Assembly (NCBI RefSeq): GCF_015751045.1
Contig: NZ_BNJW01000004.1
Location: 1 to 64,000, forward strand
Reading direction: 5' to 3'
DNA from: Enterococcus lactis
GTDB lineage: Bacteria; Bacillota; Bacilli; Lactobacillales; Enterococcaceae
DNA: 64,000 bases
Made by a program: the position numbers and the translations under genes. The notes under the pieces were generated by a model, which ran no database searches, was not told the DNA's origin, and saw only the letters and a program-made list of their open reading frames with translations. This document shows positions 8,601 to 18,888 of the stretch, in pieces. How positions within the stretch are numbered: the stretch's first letter is position 1; each line of letters opens with the position of its first letter.

Positions 8601-10709
8601 TTAATGCGGGTCTTGGATCCGTTTGAACATTCTTTCCATATCCGAGTTGGTAAAGTGAATCAATACTGGGCGGCCATGGGGACAATTGAACGGATTTTCG
8701 CATTGTGCTAAATCTTTCAGCAGCACACGTGCTTGTGCTTCATTCAAATAATGGTTGGCTTTGATCGATCGTTTACAGCTCATCATGATTGCTGTTGCTT
8801 CACGGAATTTTTTTACGCTCACACTTCCTGTCGTCAGTAGCATGTCGATCATCTCGCGAATAATCGATTCTTCTTCACCATTGGGATACCAAGTAGGATG
8901 AGCCCGTACAATAAAGCTGTTTTGACCAAATTCTTCTAAATAAATCCCTGCGTCTTCTAGCAAATGCTTTTGCTCTTTTAGTTTCAAAGCATCACTGTTT
9001 GGATAGTCCAACACAAATGGAACAAGCAATTCTTGCAGATCATCAGATACTTCCCCAATTTTTTCCCGAAAATATTCATATTTGATACGCTCTTGAGCAG
9101 CATGCTGATCGATGATGTACAATCCGTCGCTACTTTGGGCAAAAAGATACGTTCCGTGCATCTGTCCAAAATATTCCAATTGAGGAAAACGTTGAACTGG
9201 TTTTTCCGTTTCTAGTTTCTTGATCGCTTGTTCTAATGTTTTGTCGTTTCCTTGAGTGAAATCAAATTCAGGATGGAGTGTCAATTCTTCCTCGTAACTC
9301 TGTTCATCCTCTTCCAAGGATATATCTATTTGTTCTTTATTTGTTTCTTCCGTGTTATCCACAGTAGGAATTTCTTTCTTTTCAGATTTTTCCACTGTTT
9401 TTTCTACAAAGTTATCAACATTTTCACCAAACTTATCCACCGTTTTCGCTGTTTTTTCTGGATAACTGGTGTTTTCTTCGGAAAAACCAGAAAAGTTTTC
9501 AACATTTTCCACAGACTTATCAACAGATCTGTCAACAAATGTGCTCTTTGGTTCTTCTACAAAAAAGGTTCCTGTCTCTCGGTCAAAATTCAAACTACTT
9601 GGCTTTTTAGGTTTTTCTTCTTCAAAAGCGTAGGACAAATCGATTTCGATTTGTTCCGTTTTAGGCTGATCTGGTACTTTTTTCTTGAACCGTAGATTAT
9701 CCGCGGCACTTGGGATCAGGTTTTCTTGGGACAATGCTTTTTGAATGGCGTTACTAATTAGCTCTGTTAGTTCTTTTTCCTTCGACAACCGGACTTCCTG
9801 CTTCGTCGGATGGACATTTACATCGACTAAAAGCGGGTCCATCTTGATTTCCAATATAGCAATAGGAAAACGGCCGACCATTAATTTTGATCCATAACCT
9901 GCAACGATTGCTTTATTTAAGGAAAAATTCTTGATAAAACGTCCATTGATGATCGTCGATAAGTAATTCCGACTGGCACGAGTCACCTCTGGCAATGAAA
10001 CATAACCAAATAACTCAAAATCTAGATCTTTTCCTTCGATTTTCAACATTTTTTTAGCGGTAGATAATCCGTAGATTCCCGCAATCGTTTGTTTCAGATC
10101 GCCATTTCCAGCAGTTGCCAACATTTTGTTTCCATCATGTACTAAACGAAAAGCGATTGATGGGTGACTTAATGCCAGACGATTGACGATGTCCCCGATG
10201 TTCGCTAATTCTGTGTGCAGTGTTTTCACGTATTTCAAGCGGGCTGGCGTATTGAAGAACAGGTTGCTGACGGTAATCTTCGTTCCTTGACGCAGAGGCG
10301 CTGGCCGATGCTCCAAGACCTCACCGCCTTTGAGCGAAAGATAAGTACCTTGTTTTTCTTCCTGATTCGCCGTTTCCAGAGTCATTTCAGAAACAGAGGC
10401 AATACTTGGCAAAGCTTCCCCTCGAAAGCCCAGCGTTCGTATGCGAAAAAGATCATCGCGATTATGGATCTTACTTGTCGCATGCCGCTTGAAGGCATTC
10501 TCTACGTCGTCTGCCAAAATGCCTTCTCCGTTATCAATCACTTGGATCGTCCGCAGTCCCGCTTCTTCAACTAAGATATCGATCTGAGTACTACCGGCGT
10601 CAATTGCATTTTCCACTAATTCTTTCACGACGGAAGCTGGTCGTTCCACTACTTCTCCCGCAGCGATCTGATTAGCTAAACGTTCAGATAATTCTTGGAT
10701 TTTGGCCAT
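8601..10709 (-). CDS. mutL: DNA mismatch repair protein MutL
   Basis: MutL links MutS mismatch recognition to strand incision. In its 702 residues, the GHKL ATPase has [15 protein letters not shown] and [10 protein letters not shown] within the first 110. The C-terminal domain carries [12 protein letters not shown], matching the DQHA(X)2E(X)4E endonuclease motif. Supporting residues are in [12 protein letters not shown] and CPHGRPV. The linker at about 388-452 is rich in repeated VDK/VEN/VDN units, and its DNA holds DnaA-box-like words (9355-9525). It follows mutS by 17 bases. Confidence 0.98.
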   Translation of the reverse strand: MAKIQELSERLANQIAAGEVVERPASVVKELVENAIDAGSTQIDILVEEAGLRTIQVIDNGEGILADDVENAFKRHATSKIHNRDDLFRIRTLGFRGEALPSIASVSEMTLETANQEEKQGTYLSLKGGEVLEHRPAPLRQGTKITVSNLFFNTPARLKYVKTLHTELANIGDIVNRLALSHPSIAFRLVHDGNKMLATAGNGDLKQTIAGIYGLSTAKKMLKIEGKDLDFELFGYVSLPEVTRASRNYLSTIINGRFIKNFSLNKAIVAGYGSKLMVGRFPIAILEIKMDPLLVDVNVHPTKQEVRLSKEKELTELISNAIQKALSQENLIPSAADNLRFKKKVPDQPKTEQIEIDLSYAFEEEKPKKPSSLNFDRETGTFFVEEPKSTFVDRSVDKSVENVENFSGFSEENTSYPEKTAKTVDKFGENVDNFVEKTVEKSEKKEIPTVDNTEETNKEQIDISLEEDEQSYEEELTLHPEFDFTQGNDKTLEQAIKKLETEKPVQRFPQLEYFGQMHGTYLFAQSSDGLYIIDQHAAQERIKYEYFREKIGEVSDDLQELLVPFVLDYPNSDALKLKEQKHLLEDAGIYLEEFGQNSFIVRAHPTWYPNGEEESIIREMIDMLLTTGSVSVKKFREATAIMMSCKRSIKANHYLNEAQARVLLKDLAQCENPFNCPHGRPVLIHFTNSDMERMFKRIQDPH
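9355..9525. repeat. Cluster of DnaA-box-like nonamers inside mutL
   Basis: Reading the plus strand, one perfect TTATCCACA is at 9355. Near matches follow: TTTTCCACT 9388, TTATCAACA 9412, TTATCCACC 9433, TTTTCAACA 9496, TTTTCCACA 9505 and TTATCAACA 9517. All point the same way. They encode V-D/E-N/K repeats of the poorly conserved MutL linker, so protein-level repetition is the main alternative explanation. Confidence 0.5.
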
Positions 10710-10726
10710 CGATATCCGCCTTCTTC

Positions 10727-13372
10727 CTACAGTTGTTTTTGTAATTCATATAATGTGTTTAGTGCATCCATTGGCGTCATTTCTAGTAAATTTATTTGCT
10801 TCAGTGATTCAATGACTTCTGTTTCATTTTCGGATAATTCACCGAATAAAGAAAGTTGTTGGTTTTCTTCTTTGACACTGTCTTGTATAGGGTCTTGGTT
10901 TACTTTTTCTTCAGGTGGTTTTATTTGCTCCTGTTTGGCTGTTTTAGTCTTCTCTTCTATTTCAGCTGGAACAGTATGGTGTCCGTTATCGCCATTTTCT
11001 AGCGTATGCAGGATATCTGCTGCTCGCTCTAGTAGATTGGCAGGCAATCCTGCGATTTTTGCCACATGTATACCATAGCTTTTATCCGCAGGTCCATCCA
11101 TCATTTTATGCAAGAAGACAACTTCTCCGTCTTTTTCAACAGCTCCAACATGGACATTTTTAAGCTGCGGAAGTTCTTTTTCAAGTACCGTCAGTTCATG
11201 ATAATGGGTAGAAAAGAGTGTTTTTGCTTGTACATGACGATGGATATATTCGATGATTGCTTGGGCCAACGCCATTCCGTCATAGGTTGCTGTTCCTCGC
11301 CCGAGTTCGTCAAACAAAATCAAACTATTTGGCGTAGCATAACGCAAGGCTTGATTGGCTTCCATCATCTCTACCATAAAAGTACTTTGTCCAGCAATTA
11401 AGTCGTCACTTGCACCAATTCGGGTAAAAATCCGATCAAAAATAGGTAAAACTGCTTGTTTTGCCGGAACGAAACAGCCCATTTGCGCCATCAGAACAGT
11501 TAATGCCAACTGGCGCATATACGTACTTTTACCAGACATATTCGGTCCTGTGATCAGCAAGATCATTTCGTCTTCTGCCATTTCTACGCTGTTAGGGATA
11601 TATTCCTGATGTCCTAATACTTTTTCTACTACAGGATGTCGCCCGTCTTTGATCAGAAGCTGATGCTTGTCACTGACGAGTTCTGGACGAACATACTGAT
11701 AGCGTTCGCTGATCGTTGCAAAACTTTGTAGCACATCTGCTGCGCTGATTGCTTTTGCAAGTACTTGTAGCGGCTGGATAGCCTTTTTGACTTCTTCTCT
11801 CACAGCTAAAAACAACTGATATTCTAAATCAACAGATTTTTCTTCTGCTTCGAGGATTTGTGTCTCCAATTCTTTTAGTTCTGGTGTGATGAAACGCTCT
11901 GCATTTGCTAAGGTTTGTTTTCGTTCATACTTCTCCAGCTCTGCATTTCCAAGATTTGCTTTTGTGATTTCTATATAATAACCGAAAACGCGGTTAAATC
12001 CGATTTTTAAGTTCTTGATTCCTGTTTCTTGACGCTCTTTTGCTTCAAGTTCTGCTAGCCACTTCTTTCCGTTTCTCATAGCAGAACGGTACGTATCGAG
12101 CTGCTCATTGAATCCATCTTTGATGATGTTTCCTTCCGTTATTTGTAACGGCGGATCATCTTGGATAGCTTGGTCAATCAATTGGACGAGATGGTCCATC
12201 GGTTGCATTTCTGAAAGCAGACTTTGCCATTGACCTTGATCGATTCCTTCAATCAACCCTCTGATCATTGGCACTTGTTCTAAAGAAGTTTTCAACTGGA
12301 TCAAGTCTCGCCCATTGACATTACCGAAAGCTACTCGACCTGCTAGGCGTTCCAGATCATAGACTTTCGTTAATGCTGACTGCAAATCGATACGTTCAAA
12401 ATAACTGTCTAGCAAAGAAGCGACCATTTCTTGTCTTGCTTTAATTTGTTTTGCCTGGATAAGCGGACGGTCTAGCCATTGTTTTAATAAGCGGCCGCCC
12501 ATTGCTGTTTTTGTTTCATCTAATAACCATAGAAGAGTGCCGTGCTTTTTCCCAGTCCGAATAGATTGGCTTAATTCTAGGTTGAATTTTGAATAATAAT
12601 CCATTTTTAAAAAATGATCTGGCTGGTATTCTACTGCTTTTTGGATATGCGCTAAACTCCGCTTTTGTGTTACCGCTAAATAAGTCAATAGTTTGCCGGT
12701 TGCTTCTTTTTCCAGCGGATCGACTAGTTCGCTTGTCAAAAAGCTAAATTCCGCGTTTTCTTCCATCTCATTTTGTTGAGAAAAGACTAGCCCTAAACGC
12801 CCGCTTAGCTGTTCACGAAGGGTATCAGTGATCTCACTGCCTAATACGAGTTCTTTTGTCTGCAATGCAGAGGCTTCATTTAAAACAGCTTCTTCATCAT
12901 GCAACCGAGCCGTCTTCAATTCTCCCGTACTTAGATCGGCATAAGCAAAGCCAAATTCATTTCCTTGACTAACTACAGCTGTTAAAAAATTGTTGTCTTT
13001 TGCCGACAATCCTTTGCTGTCCATGACTGTACCAGGAGTGACTAGCTGGATCACTTCGCGCTTGACCATCCCTTTAGTCGTCTTTGGATCTTCTACCTGC
13101 TCGCAAATCGCTACTTTATAGCCTTTTTCAATCAAGGCATCGATATATCCTTGTGCTGCATGGTGAGGGACACCGCACATAGGAATAGGTTCTTCTGCAT
13201 TTCGATTTCTGCTCGTCAACGTTAATTCCAAAAGCTGTGATGCCTTGATCGCATCTTCATAAAATAATTCATAAAAGTCTCCTAAACGATAGAACAAAAA
13301 AGCATCTTGGTATTGTGCCTTGATGCTTAGATATTGTTCCATCATAGGAGTGTTTTTAGTTTTTTGAGGCAT
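10727..13372 (-). CDS. mutS: DNA mismatch repair protein MutS
   Basis: MutS recognises mismatches and small loops. The 881-residue protein has the N-terminal mismatch-binding domain with the Phe-X-Glu clamp ([11 protein letters not shown], about residues 28-38), connector and lever domains, and an ATPase with Walker [10 protein letters not shown] and the FDELGRGTA region. The tail is Q/E/K-rich before a C-terminal tetramerisation helix. ATG 13372 has GAGGAGG seven bases upstream. It overlaps the end of ymcA by 17 bases, so the two are translationally linked. Confidence 0.98.
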   Translation of the reverse strand: MPQKTKNTPMMEQYLSIKAQYQDAFLFYRLGDFYELFYEDAIKASQLLELTLTSRNRNAEEPIPMCGVPHHAAQGYIDALIEKGYKVAICEQVEDPKTTKGMVKREVIQLVTPGTVMDSKGLSAKDNNFLTAVVSQGNEFGFAYADLSTGELKTARLHDEEAVLNEASALQTKELVLGSEITDTLREQLSGRLGLVFSQQNEMEENAEFSFLTSELVDPLEKEATGKLLTYLAVTQKRSLAHIQKAVEYQPDHFLKMDYYSKFNLELSQSIRTGKKHGTLLWLLDETKTAMGGRLLKQWLDRPLIQAKQIKARQEMVASLLDSYFERIDLQSALTKVYDLERLAGRVAFGNVNGRDLIQLKTSLEQVPMIRGLIEGIDQGQWQSLLSEMQPMDHLVQLIDQAIQDDPPLQITEGNIIKDGFNEQLDTYRSAMRNGKKWLAELEAKERQETGIKNLKIGFNRVFGYYIEITKANLGNAELEKYERKQTLANAERFITPELKELETQILEAEEKSVDLEYQLFLAVREEVKKAIQPLQVLAKAISAADVLQSFATISERYQYVRPELVSDKHQLLIKDGRHPVVEKVLGHQEYIPNSVEMAEDEMILLITGPNMSGKSTYMRQLALTVLMAQMGCFVPAKQAVLPIFDRIFTRIGASDDLIAGQSTFMVEMMEANQALRYATPNSLILFDELGRGTATYDGMALAQAIIEYIHRHVQAKTLFSTHYHELTVLEKELPQLKNVHVGAVEKDGEVVFLHKMMDGPADKSYGIHVAKIAGLPANLLERAADILHTLENGDNGHHTVPAEIEEKTKTAKQEQIKPPEEKVNQDPIQDSVKEENQQLSLFGELSENETEVIESLKQINLLEMTPMDALNTLYELQKQL

Positions 13373-13730
13373 GTTTTTCCTCCTCTATTTGTCCATTAAT
13401 TTCTTCTTGTATCATCGTTGTTAAATGATGAAGCAGATCATCTGCTTCCAACAGCTGTTTTCTATAAGCTATAACAAGCGGATGCTGATCAAATTCTTTC
13501 ATGAATTGATCCGCTCGCTTGATTGCTTCTTGTTCTGCTGCTGGTTTGTCATAGTGGGCAAAATGAACAGCTTCTTTTTGCGCTTGTTTGATTTTCTCTC
13601 TCAACTCAGTTAAATACTGGTTTTGATGGATCTTTTCTTCAAGTTCTTTGTAGCGAATGATCGTTTCATTTTCTCTTAAAAGTTTTGTCAGTTTCCTTAC
13701 TTCTTTTTGAATTTCCGGCTCCTGCTGCAA
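13356..13730 (-). CDS. ymcA: YlbF/YmcA-family regulator (RicA)
   Basis: In B. subtilis, YmcA (RicA), YlbF and YaaT form a complex that guides RNase Y cleavage and affects competence and biofilm. This small helical protein matches the family along its length ([17 protein letters not shown] then [11 protein letters not shown]). I choose TTG 13730, because AGAGAGG lies seven bases upstream, giving 124 residues. An ATG at 13772 has no site and sits inside ymdB. The order ymdB-ymcA-mutS-mutL parallels Bacillus, minus the spore gene cotE. Confidence 0.85.
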   Translation of the reverse strand: MQQEPEIQKEVRKLTKLLRENETIIRYKELEEKIHQNQYLTELREKIKQAQKEAVHFAHYDKPAAEQEAIKRADQFMKEFDQHPLVIAYRKQLLEADDLLHHLTTMIQEEINGQIEEEKHASKN

Positions 13731-13746
13731 AAAACTGCCTCTCTTT

Positions 13747-14544
13747 CTACTCCATGAACGGTCGATCCTCATTGATTTGAATCAGCTGGATTTCTTTTGC
13801 ATGACCTGTCGTATCATCCAATTCTAAGATACAGCCGCTTAAAATCGATCGGCCTTGTTCGACAACTTCAAAACGTTTTGGTAATGCGGTCAGAAACTTT
13901 TCGATCACAGGTTCTCTGCGCATACCCAAAATACCATCATAGGGTCCTGTCATCCCAACGTCTGTCAGATACGCTGTGCCTTTTGGCAAAATTCGCGCAT
14001 CATTTGTCTGGACATGTGTATGTGTACCGACCACTGCTGAAACTTTCCCATCTAAAAACCAGCCCATCGCTTGTTTTTCACTTGTTGTTTCTCCATGAAA
14101 ATCTACAAAAATGATTGGCGTACGTTTTCTAGCTTCTTCTACTAGTTCCTTCATTTTACGAAAAGGATCATCCAAGTCCACCATGAAAGAACGAGCTTGC
14201 ATGTTGATTACTGCCAATTCGATCTGATTCACTTTGACAAAGACCATCCCTTGTCCAGGCGTCCCTTCCGGAAAATTTGCCGGCCGAACCATCTTTTTGG
14301 CTTCATTTACAAACTCAAAGATCCCGCGGTTGTCCCACGTATGATTTCCCATCGTCACGACGTCTACACCGTCTTGCAAAAATTTTTTATAGATTTTTTC
14401 TGTGATTCCACGTCCAGAAGCGGCATTCTCACCATTTACGATCGTTACTTGCGGACGATACTTCTTCTTCAACCTAGGAAGATATTCAGTAATCATCTCT
14501 CGTCCCATTGAACCTACTACATCACCAATAAACAATACCCGCAC
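13747..14544 (-). CDS. ymdB: YmdB-family cyclic-nucleotide phosphodiesterase
   Basis: YmdB is a dimetal phosphoesterase acting on 2',3'-cyclic nucleotides and controlling biofilm and motility decisions in B. subtilis. The 265 residues contain the metal ligands in GDVVG (start), NGENAA, GNHTWD, FHGETTSEK and GTHTHVQTND. It starts with GTG 14544, with AGAGGA seven bases upstream. A TATAAT at 14579-14584 on the minus strand suggests its own promoter. It probably heads a ymdB-ymcA-mutS-mutL-maf transcript. Confidence 0.95.
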   Translation of the reverse strand: MRVLFIGDVVGSMGREMITEYLPRLKKKYRPQVTIVNGENAASGRGITEKIYKKFLQDGVDVVTMGNHTWDNRGIFEFVNEAKKMVRPANFPEGTPGQGMVFVKVNQIELAVINMQARSFMVDLDDPFRKMKELVEEARKRTPIIFVDFHGETTSEKQAMGWFLDGKVSAVVGTHTHVQTNDARILPKGTAYLTDVGMTGPYDGILGMRREPVIEKFLTALPKRFEVVEQGRSILSGCILELDDTTGHAKEIQLIQINEDRPFME

Positions 14545-14664
14545 ACTAAATTCCTCTTCTCTTTTAACATCACTCTATATTATAGTTGTTTTCAATAAGA
14601 AAGAAAAGGTCAAACAAAAGGAACTCTTTCTTGATATTTCTTAGATTTGAAAAATAAAATAAAG

Positions 14665-14703
14665 AAATGGGGCTGTGGCAAAAATCTTGTCACAGTCCCA
14701 TTT
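14665..14703 (-). terminator. Terminator downstream of the HAD phosphatase gene
   Basis: AAATGGGGCTGTG (14665-14677) pairs with CACAGTCCCATTT (14691-14703), with one G-T pair. On the minus strand a T-rich tail follows. It separates the gene at 14955 from ymdB. Confidence 0.75.
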
Positions 14704-14832
14704 CCCGAATAAACGTTGTTCCATCTGCTGCTTCTTCAGAAATAAGCCGAAATTTTTCAAAAATTTGAGAAGCAATTTTCATAAATCCCTTCTTATTACT
14801 TGAAACTGATCACTTCTGTCACGCCATCTTCC

Positions 14833-14951
14833 TTAAACGGTGTTCAAAAGCTTTCATCTGCGGTAATAAGCCCAGCCAAACGAAAAATAGGAGGAGCTAT
14901 TTTTGTTTGGCTGTTCTTATTACTTGATGCAGAACAGCTTTTTCACAACCT
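14833..14951 (-). repeat. Dispersed palindromic intergenic repeat, copy 2
   Basis: On the minus strand it runs from AGGTTGTGAAAAAGCTG (from 14951) to GAACACCGTTTA (14833). It folds on itself: CAGCCAAAC with GTTTGGCTG, AAAAATAG with CTATTTTT, AAGTAATAAG with CTTATTAC. It is close to identical with copy 3 (19487-19605), with only scattered differences. The gap 14545-14954 holds nothing else but the terminator at 14665. Confidence 0.8.
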
Positions 14952-14954
14952 CTT

Positions 14955-15728
14955 TTAAATCACACTTAACTCTTTCAATGCCTTCCAGATACCATCTTGA
15001 TCATTTGTATCAGTGACCATCTTGGCTTCTGCTTGTACTTCTGGCACAGCATTCCCCATAGCTATTCCGATTCCTGACATACGCAACATTTCACGGTCGT
15101 TTTGTCCGTCACCAAAGCTGATAATATCTTCATGCGGGATGCCTACTTGTTCTGCTAAGTGTAGGATCGTCGCCGCTTTAGAACCGTTTTGGGGAACGAC
15201 ATCTACACTGTTCTCATGCCAGCGGACAAATCGAATCTTATCATATGAGGAGAATTTTCCATCATATGTTTGATCGAAAAATGCTAACGCTTGATAGATT
15301 TCTTGTTCCTCTGCAAAAAACTGATCTAGTTCAGGCAAGACAGCACCGAAAGAATGCATCGCCTCTTCCATCACCGTTACATCATTGGAAGAAGAACGTT
15401 TGATATTGTCTAAGCTGACAAAAGCTGTGTCGATCTGTTCATGATGCGCTTCCTCGACGAATGCATCCAACTGTTCGCGATCTAGTAAGTTCTTATATAC
15501 TTGTTCATGGTCTAAAAAACCGGCCGCTCCATTACATAAAATGTAGTTCGTAAAATCCAGATCTCGAATGACTTCTTGCGCATGGAACCGGCTCCGCCCT
15601 GTAGCAATCGTGACCAGATGACCGGCTTTGCGTAATTTTTCCAATGCTTCTCTCGTGCTATCTAAAGCTTGTTTATTTGAATCTAACAACGTTCCATCAA
15701 TATCAAAAGCAAATAATTTGCGTCTCAT
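14955..15728 (-). CDS. Cof-type HAD-IIB sugar/nucleotide phosphatase
   Basis: This cytosolic haloacid-dehalogenase phosphatase has 257 residues. Motif I is FDIDGTLLDSN (nucleophile Asp near residue 9), motif II is TIATGRS, motif III lysine lies in NGSKAAT, and motif IV is SFGDGQNDREML. The IIB cap sits between motifs II and III. Substrates of Cof enzymes are broad (sugar phosphates, flavin precursors) and cannot be told from sequence. The AlkD-like gene lies 19 bases upstream on the same strand. Confidence 0.92.
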   Translation of the reverse strand: MRRKLFAFDIDGTLLDSNKQALDSTREALEKLRKAGHLVTIATGRSRFHAQEVIRDLDFTNYILCNGAAGFLDHEQVYKNLLDREQLDAFVEEAHHEQIDTAFVSLDNIKRSSSNDVTVMEEAMHSFGAVLPELDQFFAEEQEIYQALAFFDQTYDGKFSSYDKIRFVRWHENSVDVVPQNGSKAATILHLAEQVGIPHEDIISFGDGQNDREMLRMSGIGIAMGNAVPEVQAEAKMVTDTNDQDGIWKALKELSVI

Positions 15729-15747
15729 CTCTTGTCGTCTCGCTTTC

Positions 15748-16383
15748 TTATAAATACTTGCTTGCCTCGCGAACAGCTAACTTGCTCAAATCTGTTGTCA
15801 GCTGACTTTTTACCCAAGCGGCATCGGTCTTACTATAATCACGCAATGCCCAACCGATTGCTTTTTGGATAAAGAATTCCTTTGTTTGACGGTCTTCGTC
15901 TATTGCTCGGATCAATAGTGCTGTGTCTGTTTGCTGTTTATAACCTAATTGCAACGTGATTGCTATTCGACGCAACCAGAAATCTTCCTTTTTTTCGAAC
16001 AACTGAAAGACTTCTTTACGTTGCTCTGGATGGGCTTTACACCATGTACTGTATACTTTTCTCCAAGAATCGATGCTGTCCCACCATTCTTTTTTCTGGA
16101 CTAGTGGTAACAATGCAACTATCTCTTCAAAGGTAAGCCGTTTGATGTTTTTTTGGACTAAATCGATCGCCACATACTGATATTCTCTTTCGATTTGTTC
16201 ATAATAATAATGAACAAAAGCTAAAACTTCAGAAACAGATAAATGTTTGCTTTCATCTAATAACGGCTGTTGCAAAAGAGCGCGTTCCGGCTTAGGTACC
16301 CCAGCAAAAGGAAAGAGATTTTTCATGTACTTTTCCATTTGCAGCGCTTTTTCTTCATTTTTTGGAAAAACTAACACTTCCAT
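15748..16383 (-). CDS. AlkD-like DNA alkylation repair protein
   Basis: AlkD-type glycosylases remove alkylated purines such as 7-methylguanine and 3-methyladenine, using a superhelix of HEAT-like repeats. I start at ATG 16383 (MEVLVFPKNEEKAL), with AAGGGAGG upstream, for 211 residues. Helical repeats carry the aromatic and acidic family residues KEWWDSIDSW and FWLRRIAITLQL, and AIGWALRDYSK near the C-terminus. The frame upstream of ATG 16383 overlaps the FNT gene and was not used. Confidence 0.85.
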   Translation of the reverse strand: MEVLVFPKNEEKALQMEKYMKNLFPFAGVPKPERALLQQPLLDESKHLSVSEVLAFVHYYYEQIEREYQYVAIDLVQKNIKRLTFEEIVALLPLVQKKEWWDSIDSWRKVYSTWCKAHPEQRKEVFQLFEKKEDFWLRRIAITLQLGYKQQTDTALLIRAIDEDRQTKEFFIQKAIGWALRDYSKTDAAWVKSQLTTDLSKLAVREASKYL

Positions 16384-16411
16384 GGTATTTCCTCCCTTAA
16401 TGAACGACTTT

Positions 16412-17209
16412 TTAGTCCACATAGGATGATTTTGATTGATTCAGCCAAGCATAACCCAGTCCCATCACTAAACCGCCACCAATATAATTCCCTGCCAAAG
16501 CAAAAAACAAATTATGTAACACATTGCTGGCTGTCATTCCATCCATCTGGCCATGGGAAGCAAAGTAAGCAAGCGTAAAGGCAGGAAAATTCGCTATCAC
16601 GTGTTCATATCCTAAAAAAGCAAAAATGAAAATAATGAATACGACTGTGATCACTTTCCCAGCATCCTCTTTCATCCGCATGCTGATCAGTACAGCGGTA
16701 TTGACAACGATATTCGCAAACATCCCTTCCACCAAAATCGTTGTTGCAGGTTTTGCTAGTTTTACTGCCATTGATTCTAACATAAAGTTGTCCAACGTTA
16801 AATCTTGAAATGGCGTAGTCATAGAAATAAGAAATCCACATAACATACCGCCAATCATATTGAAAAAAATACAGGCAAATAGAATCTTGGCTGCCTTACT
16901 TAAAGCAAGTCTCTGCCGAAAAACACCCACGGTCATATAAAGCATATTCGATGTTCCTAATTCGGCGTTCATGTATAGAATCATGACTAGACCCCAGCTG
17001 AACATAAATGCGTATAAAATCTTTCCTAGACCGTGCGCGATATCTTCCCCCTTCATCGCGATCGCAAATGCCACAGCCGTTCCTAAAGTCAAAAACAAAC
17101 AGGCAAGAACCGCTCGAACAGCGTAACGTGAAAAGCTGTTTTCAAAAAGGTTCGCCTTCTTTTCAATTGAAGCATCGATTTTCTCAAATAATGGTGATAC
17201 CGGATTCAT
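16412..17209 (-). CDS. Formate/nitrite transporter (FNT) family channel
   Basis: FNT proteins are pentameric channels for formate, nitrite, hydrosulfide or lactate/acetate. The start is ATG 17209 (MNPVSPLFEK), with AAGGAG upstream, for 265 residues. Six hydrophobic segments are visible, with the family signatures NAELGTSNMLYMTVG and GYEHVIANF, and a late loop with NVLHNLFFALAGNYIGGG. It is alone between AlkD and the divergent rpsD. The substrate is not evident; formate fits a pyruvate-formate-lyase fermenter. Confidence 0.88.
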   Translation of the reverse strand: MNPVSPLFEKIDASIEKKANLFENSFSRYAVRAVLACLFLTLGTAVAFAIAMKGEDIAHGLGKILYAFMFSWGLVMILYMNAELGTSNMLYMTVGVFRQRLALSKAAKILFACIFFNMIGGMLCGFLISMTTPFQDLTLDNFMLESMAVKLAKPATTILVEGMFANIVVNTAVLISMRMKEDAGKVITVVFIIFIFAFLGYEHVIANFPAFTLAYFASHGQMDGMTASNVLHNLFFALAGNYIGGGLVMGLGYAWLNQSKSSYVD

Positions 17210-17312
17210 TGATTTTCTCCTTAAACTTCCTTCACTTTTTTCCATTTGCACATACCTTCTCATTTTATAAAGAGAGCCTAGGTTTGTAAAGCGTTTTTAC
17301 GTACTAATTATC

Positions 17313-17342
17313 TTGACATTCATGGATGATCTATCATATACT
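17313..17342 (+). promoter_or_regulatory. rpsD promoter
   Basis: A consensus TTGACA (17313-17318) and TATACT (17337-17342) are separated by 18 bases. They lie about 185 bases before the rpsD start. Confidence 0.75.
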
Positions 17343-17359
17343 GTAGTTTGTGTAAAATA

Positions 17360-17460
17360 ATGCAGCAGAAAAATAATAACTCATCCCTAGTTTGTTGCCC
17401 CGTCTCGGGTTCGATTGTGTAACCGCGGCTGCAAAGGTGAAGATTGAAGAACAAACTATA
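17360..17460 (+). promoter_or_regulatory. Structured rpsD leader, probable S4 autoregulatory element
   Basis: TAGTTTGTT (17388-17396) pairs perfectly with AACAAACTA (17450-17458). Inside are CCCG/CGGG and a GCGGCTGC stretch able to pair with GCAGCAG further upstream. This layout, just before rpsD, fits the family of Firmicute S4-binding leaders that repress rpsD translation. It was recognised by position and pairing only. Confidence 0.6.
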
Positions 17461-17524
17461 TGATTATGAATTTTTCAACGGATTATTTTACTCCAAAAAC
17501 TTATATTCATTGGAGGAAATTTTA

Positions 17525-18136
17525 ATGTCTCGTTATACAGGACCATCATGGAAAATTTCTCGTCGCTTAGGCATCTCATTGTCAGGCACAGGAAAAGAAT
17601 TAGCACGTCGCCCTTACGCACCAGGTCAACACGGACCTAACAGCCGTGGCAAACAATCAGAATACGGCATGCAATTAACTGAAAAACAAAAACTTCGTCA
17701 CATGTACGGAATGAACGAACGTCAATTCCGTAACTTGTTCGTAAAAGCTAGCAAAATCAAAGAAGGTAAACATGGTGTTAACTTCATGATCTTACTAGAA
17801 CAACGTTTAGACAATGTTGTTTACCGTTTAGGACTTGCAACGACTCGTCGTCAAGCACGTCAATTAGTTAACCATGGTCACATTTTAGTTGATGGCAAAC
17901 GCGTTGATATCCCTTCATACCACGTAGAAGTGGGTCAAGTGATCTCAGTTCGTGAAAAATCACAAAACATCGTAACAGTAAAAGAAGCTGTAGAAGCAAC
18001 TGTTGGACGTCCAGCATTCGTAAGCTTTGACGCTGAAAAATTGGAAGGTTCATTGACTCGTTTACCAGAACGTGACGAACTATATCCAGAAATCGACGAA
18101 GCTCTTGTCGTTGAATACTACAACCAAAGCTTATAA
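17525..18136 (+). CDS. rpsD: Small-subunit ribosomal protein uS4
   Basis: S4 binds 16S rRNA early in 30S assembly and can repress its own mRNA. The start is ATG 17525 ([16 protein letters not shown]), with GGAGG nine bases upstream. The open frame to 17444 has no site and lies in the leader. It has 203 residues, the normal size. The S4 RNA-binding domain is at about 93-155 ([20 protein letters not shown]). It is monocistronic, between its own promoter and terminator. Confidence 0.98.
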   Translation: MSRYTGPSWKISRRLGISLSGTGKELARRPYAPGQHGPNSRGKQSEYGMQLTEKQKLRHMYGMNERQFRNLFVKASKIKEGKHGVNFMILLEQRLDNVVYRLGLATTRRQARQLVNHGHILVDGKRVDIPSYHVEVGQVISVREKSQNIVTVKEAVEATVGRPAFVSFDAEKLEGSLTRLPERDELYPEIDEALVVEYYNQSL

Positions 18137-18153
18137 TTTCAAAAGCTTTCTTG

Positions 18154-18192
18154 AAAAAGACCGCTATCTATTGGATAGTTGGTCTTTTTTTT
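18154..18192 (+). terminator. rpsD terminator
   Basis: AAAAAGACC (18154-18162) pairs with GGTCTTTTT ending near 18190, around an inner TATC/GATA stem. A long T-run follows. Confidence 0.88.
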
Positions 18193-18200
18193 ATTTTCTA

Positions 18201-18264
18201 TTTACAAAGCAATCACTTTGTTTTACAATTTCGTTAACCAAATAAAAATATTAAGTTAACGAAA
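18201..18264 (+). promoter_or_regulatory. bioY promoter with BirA-type operator
   Basis: TTTACA (18201-18206) and TACAAT (18224-18229) have a 17-base spacer. Immediately after comes a perfect inverted repeat, TTTCGTTAAC (18229-18238) and GTTAACGAAA (18255-18264), with a 16-base centre. This is the layout of BirA-biotinyl-AMP operators, and it would cover the transcription start. Confidence 0.85.
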
Positions 18265-18274
18265 AGAGGTCATT

Positions 18275-18814
18275 ATGAACCGAACATTGAAAGAATTGAT
18301 ACTGGCTGCGGAATTTGCCGCGATTATTTCTGTCCTTTCTCAGATGACCATTCCTTTTGGTTTGGTTCCTTTGACAGGGCAAACATTTGCTATTGGACTG
18401 ACAGCCACTTTTCTCGGAAGAAAACTGGGATTGATATCGGTTACAGTTTATCTTTTACTGGGTTTGATCGGTCTTCCTGTATTTTCAGGGATGACTGGAG
18501 GCATAGCTGTTTTATTTGGTCCAACTGGCGGATATTTGATTGGATTTCTCTTTCAAACATGGCTAACTGGCTGGATGATCGAAAAAACAGACGCTCATTA
18601 CTTGTACGCAATCTTTGCCAATCTAATGGGCTCTCTTGCCGCCTTAGTCTGTGGGACGATCTGGCTGAAGATAAGTGGCGATCTTACTTTTACAACTGCA
18701 TTTGCCAGTGGGCTGCTGCCTTTTTTACTGCCGGAAGCAATCAAAGCAATTGGAGCAGCCTATATCGGTGTCTTGATGAAAAAACGGCTAAATCGATTTC
18801 TTCGAACGAATTGA
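18275..18814 (+). CDS. bioY: Biotin transporter S-component BioY
   Basis: BioY is the membrane substrate-capture subunit of an ECF transporter for biotin. It would share the energising EcfAAT module encoded elsewhere. The 179 residues form about six helices, with the typical GLVPLTGQTFAIGLTATFLG stretch early and TGGYLIGFLFQTW in the middle. AAGAGG precedes ATG 18275. The BirA-type operator just upstream supports biotin as the ligand and repression when biotin is plentiful. No biotin synthesis genes lie nearby. Confidence 0.95.
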   Translation: MNRTLKELILAAEFAAIISVLSQMTIPFGLVPLTGQTFAIGLTATFLGRKLGLISVTVYLLLGLIGLPVFSGMTGGIAVLFGPTGGYLIGFLFQTWLTGWMIEKTDAHYLYAIFANLMGSLAALVCGTIWLKISGDLTFTTAFASGLLPFLLPEAIKAIGAAYIGVLMKKRLNRFLRTN

Positions 18815-18822
18815 GCAAAAAA

Positions 18823-18865
18823 GCAGCATGGAAGAAGACTCAACATCCGGTCTCTTCCACGCTGC
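18823..18865. terminator. Bidirectional terminator between bioY and queT
   Basis: GCAGCATGGAAGA (18823-18835) pairs with TCTTCCACGCTGC (18853-18865). A-runs and T-runs flank it, and the two genes converge on it. Confidence 0.85.
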
Positions 18866-18888
18866 CTTATTTTAATTTAAACAGATCT

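Noticed and set aside
9252-9695. 147-codon plus-strand frame opposite mutL, rich in phenylalanine
   Set aside because: It is the complement of the Lys/Glu-rich MutL linker, with no start signals.
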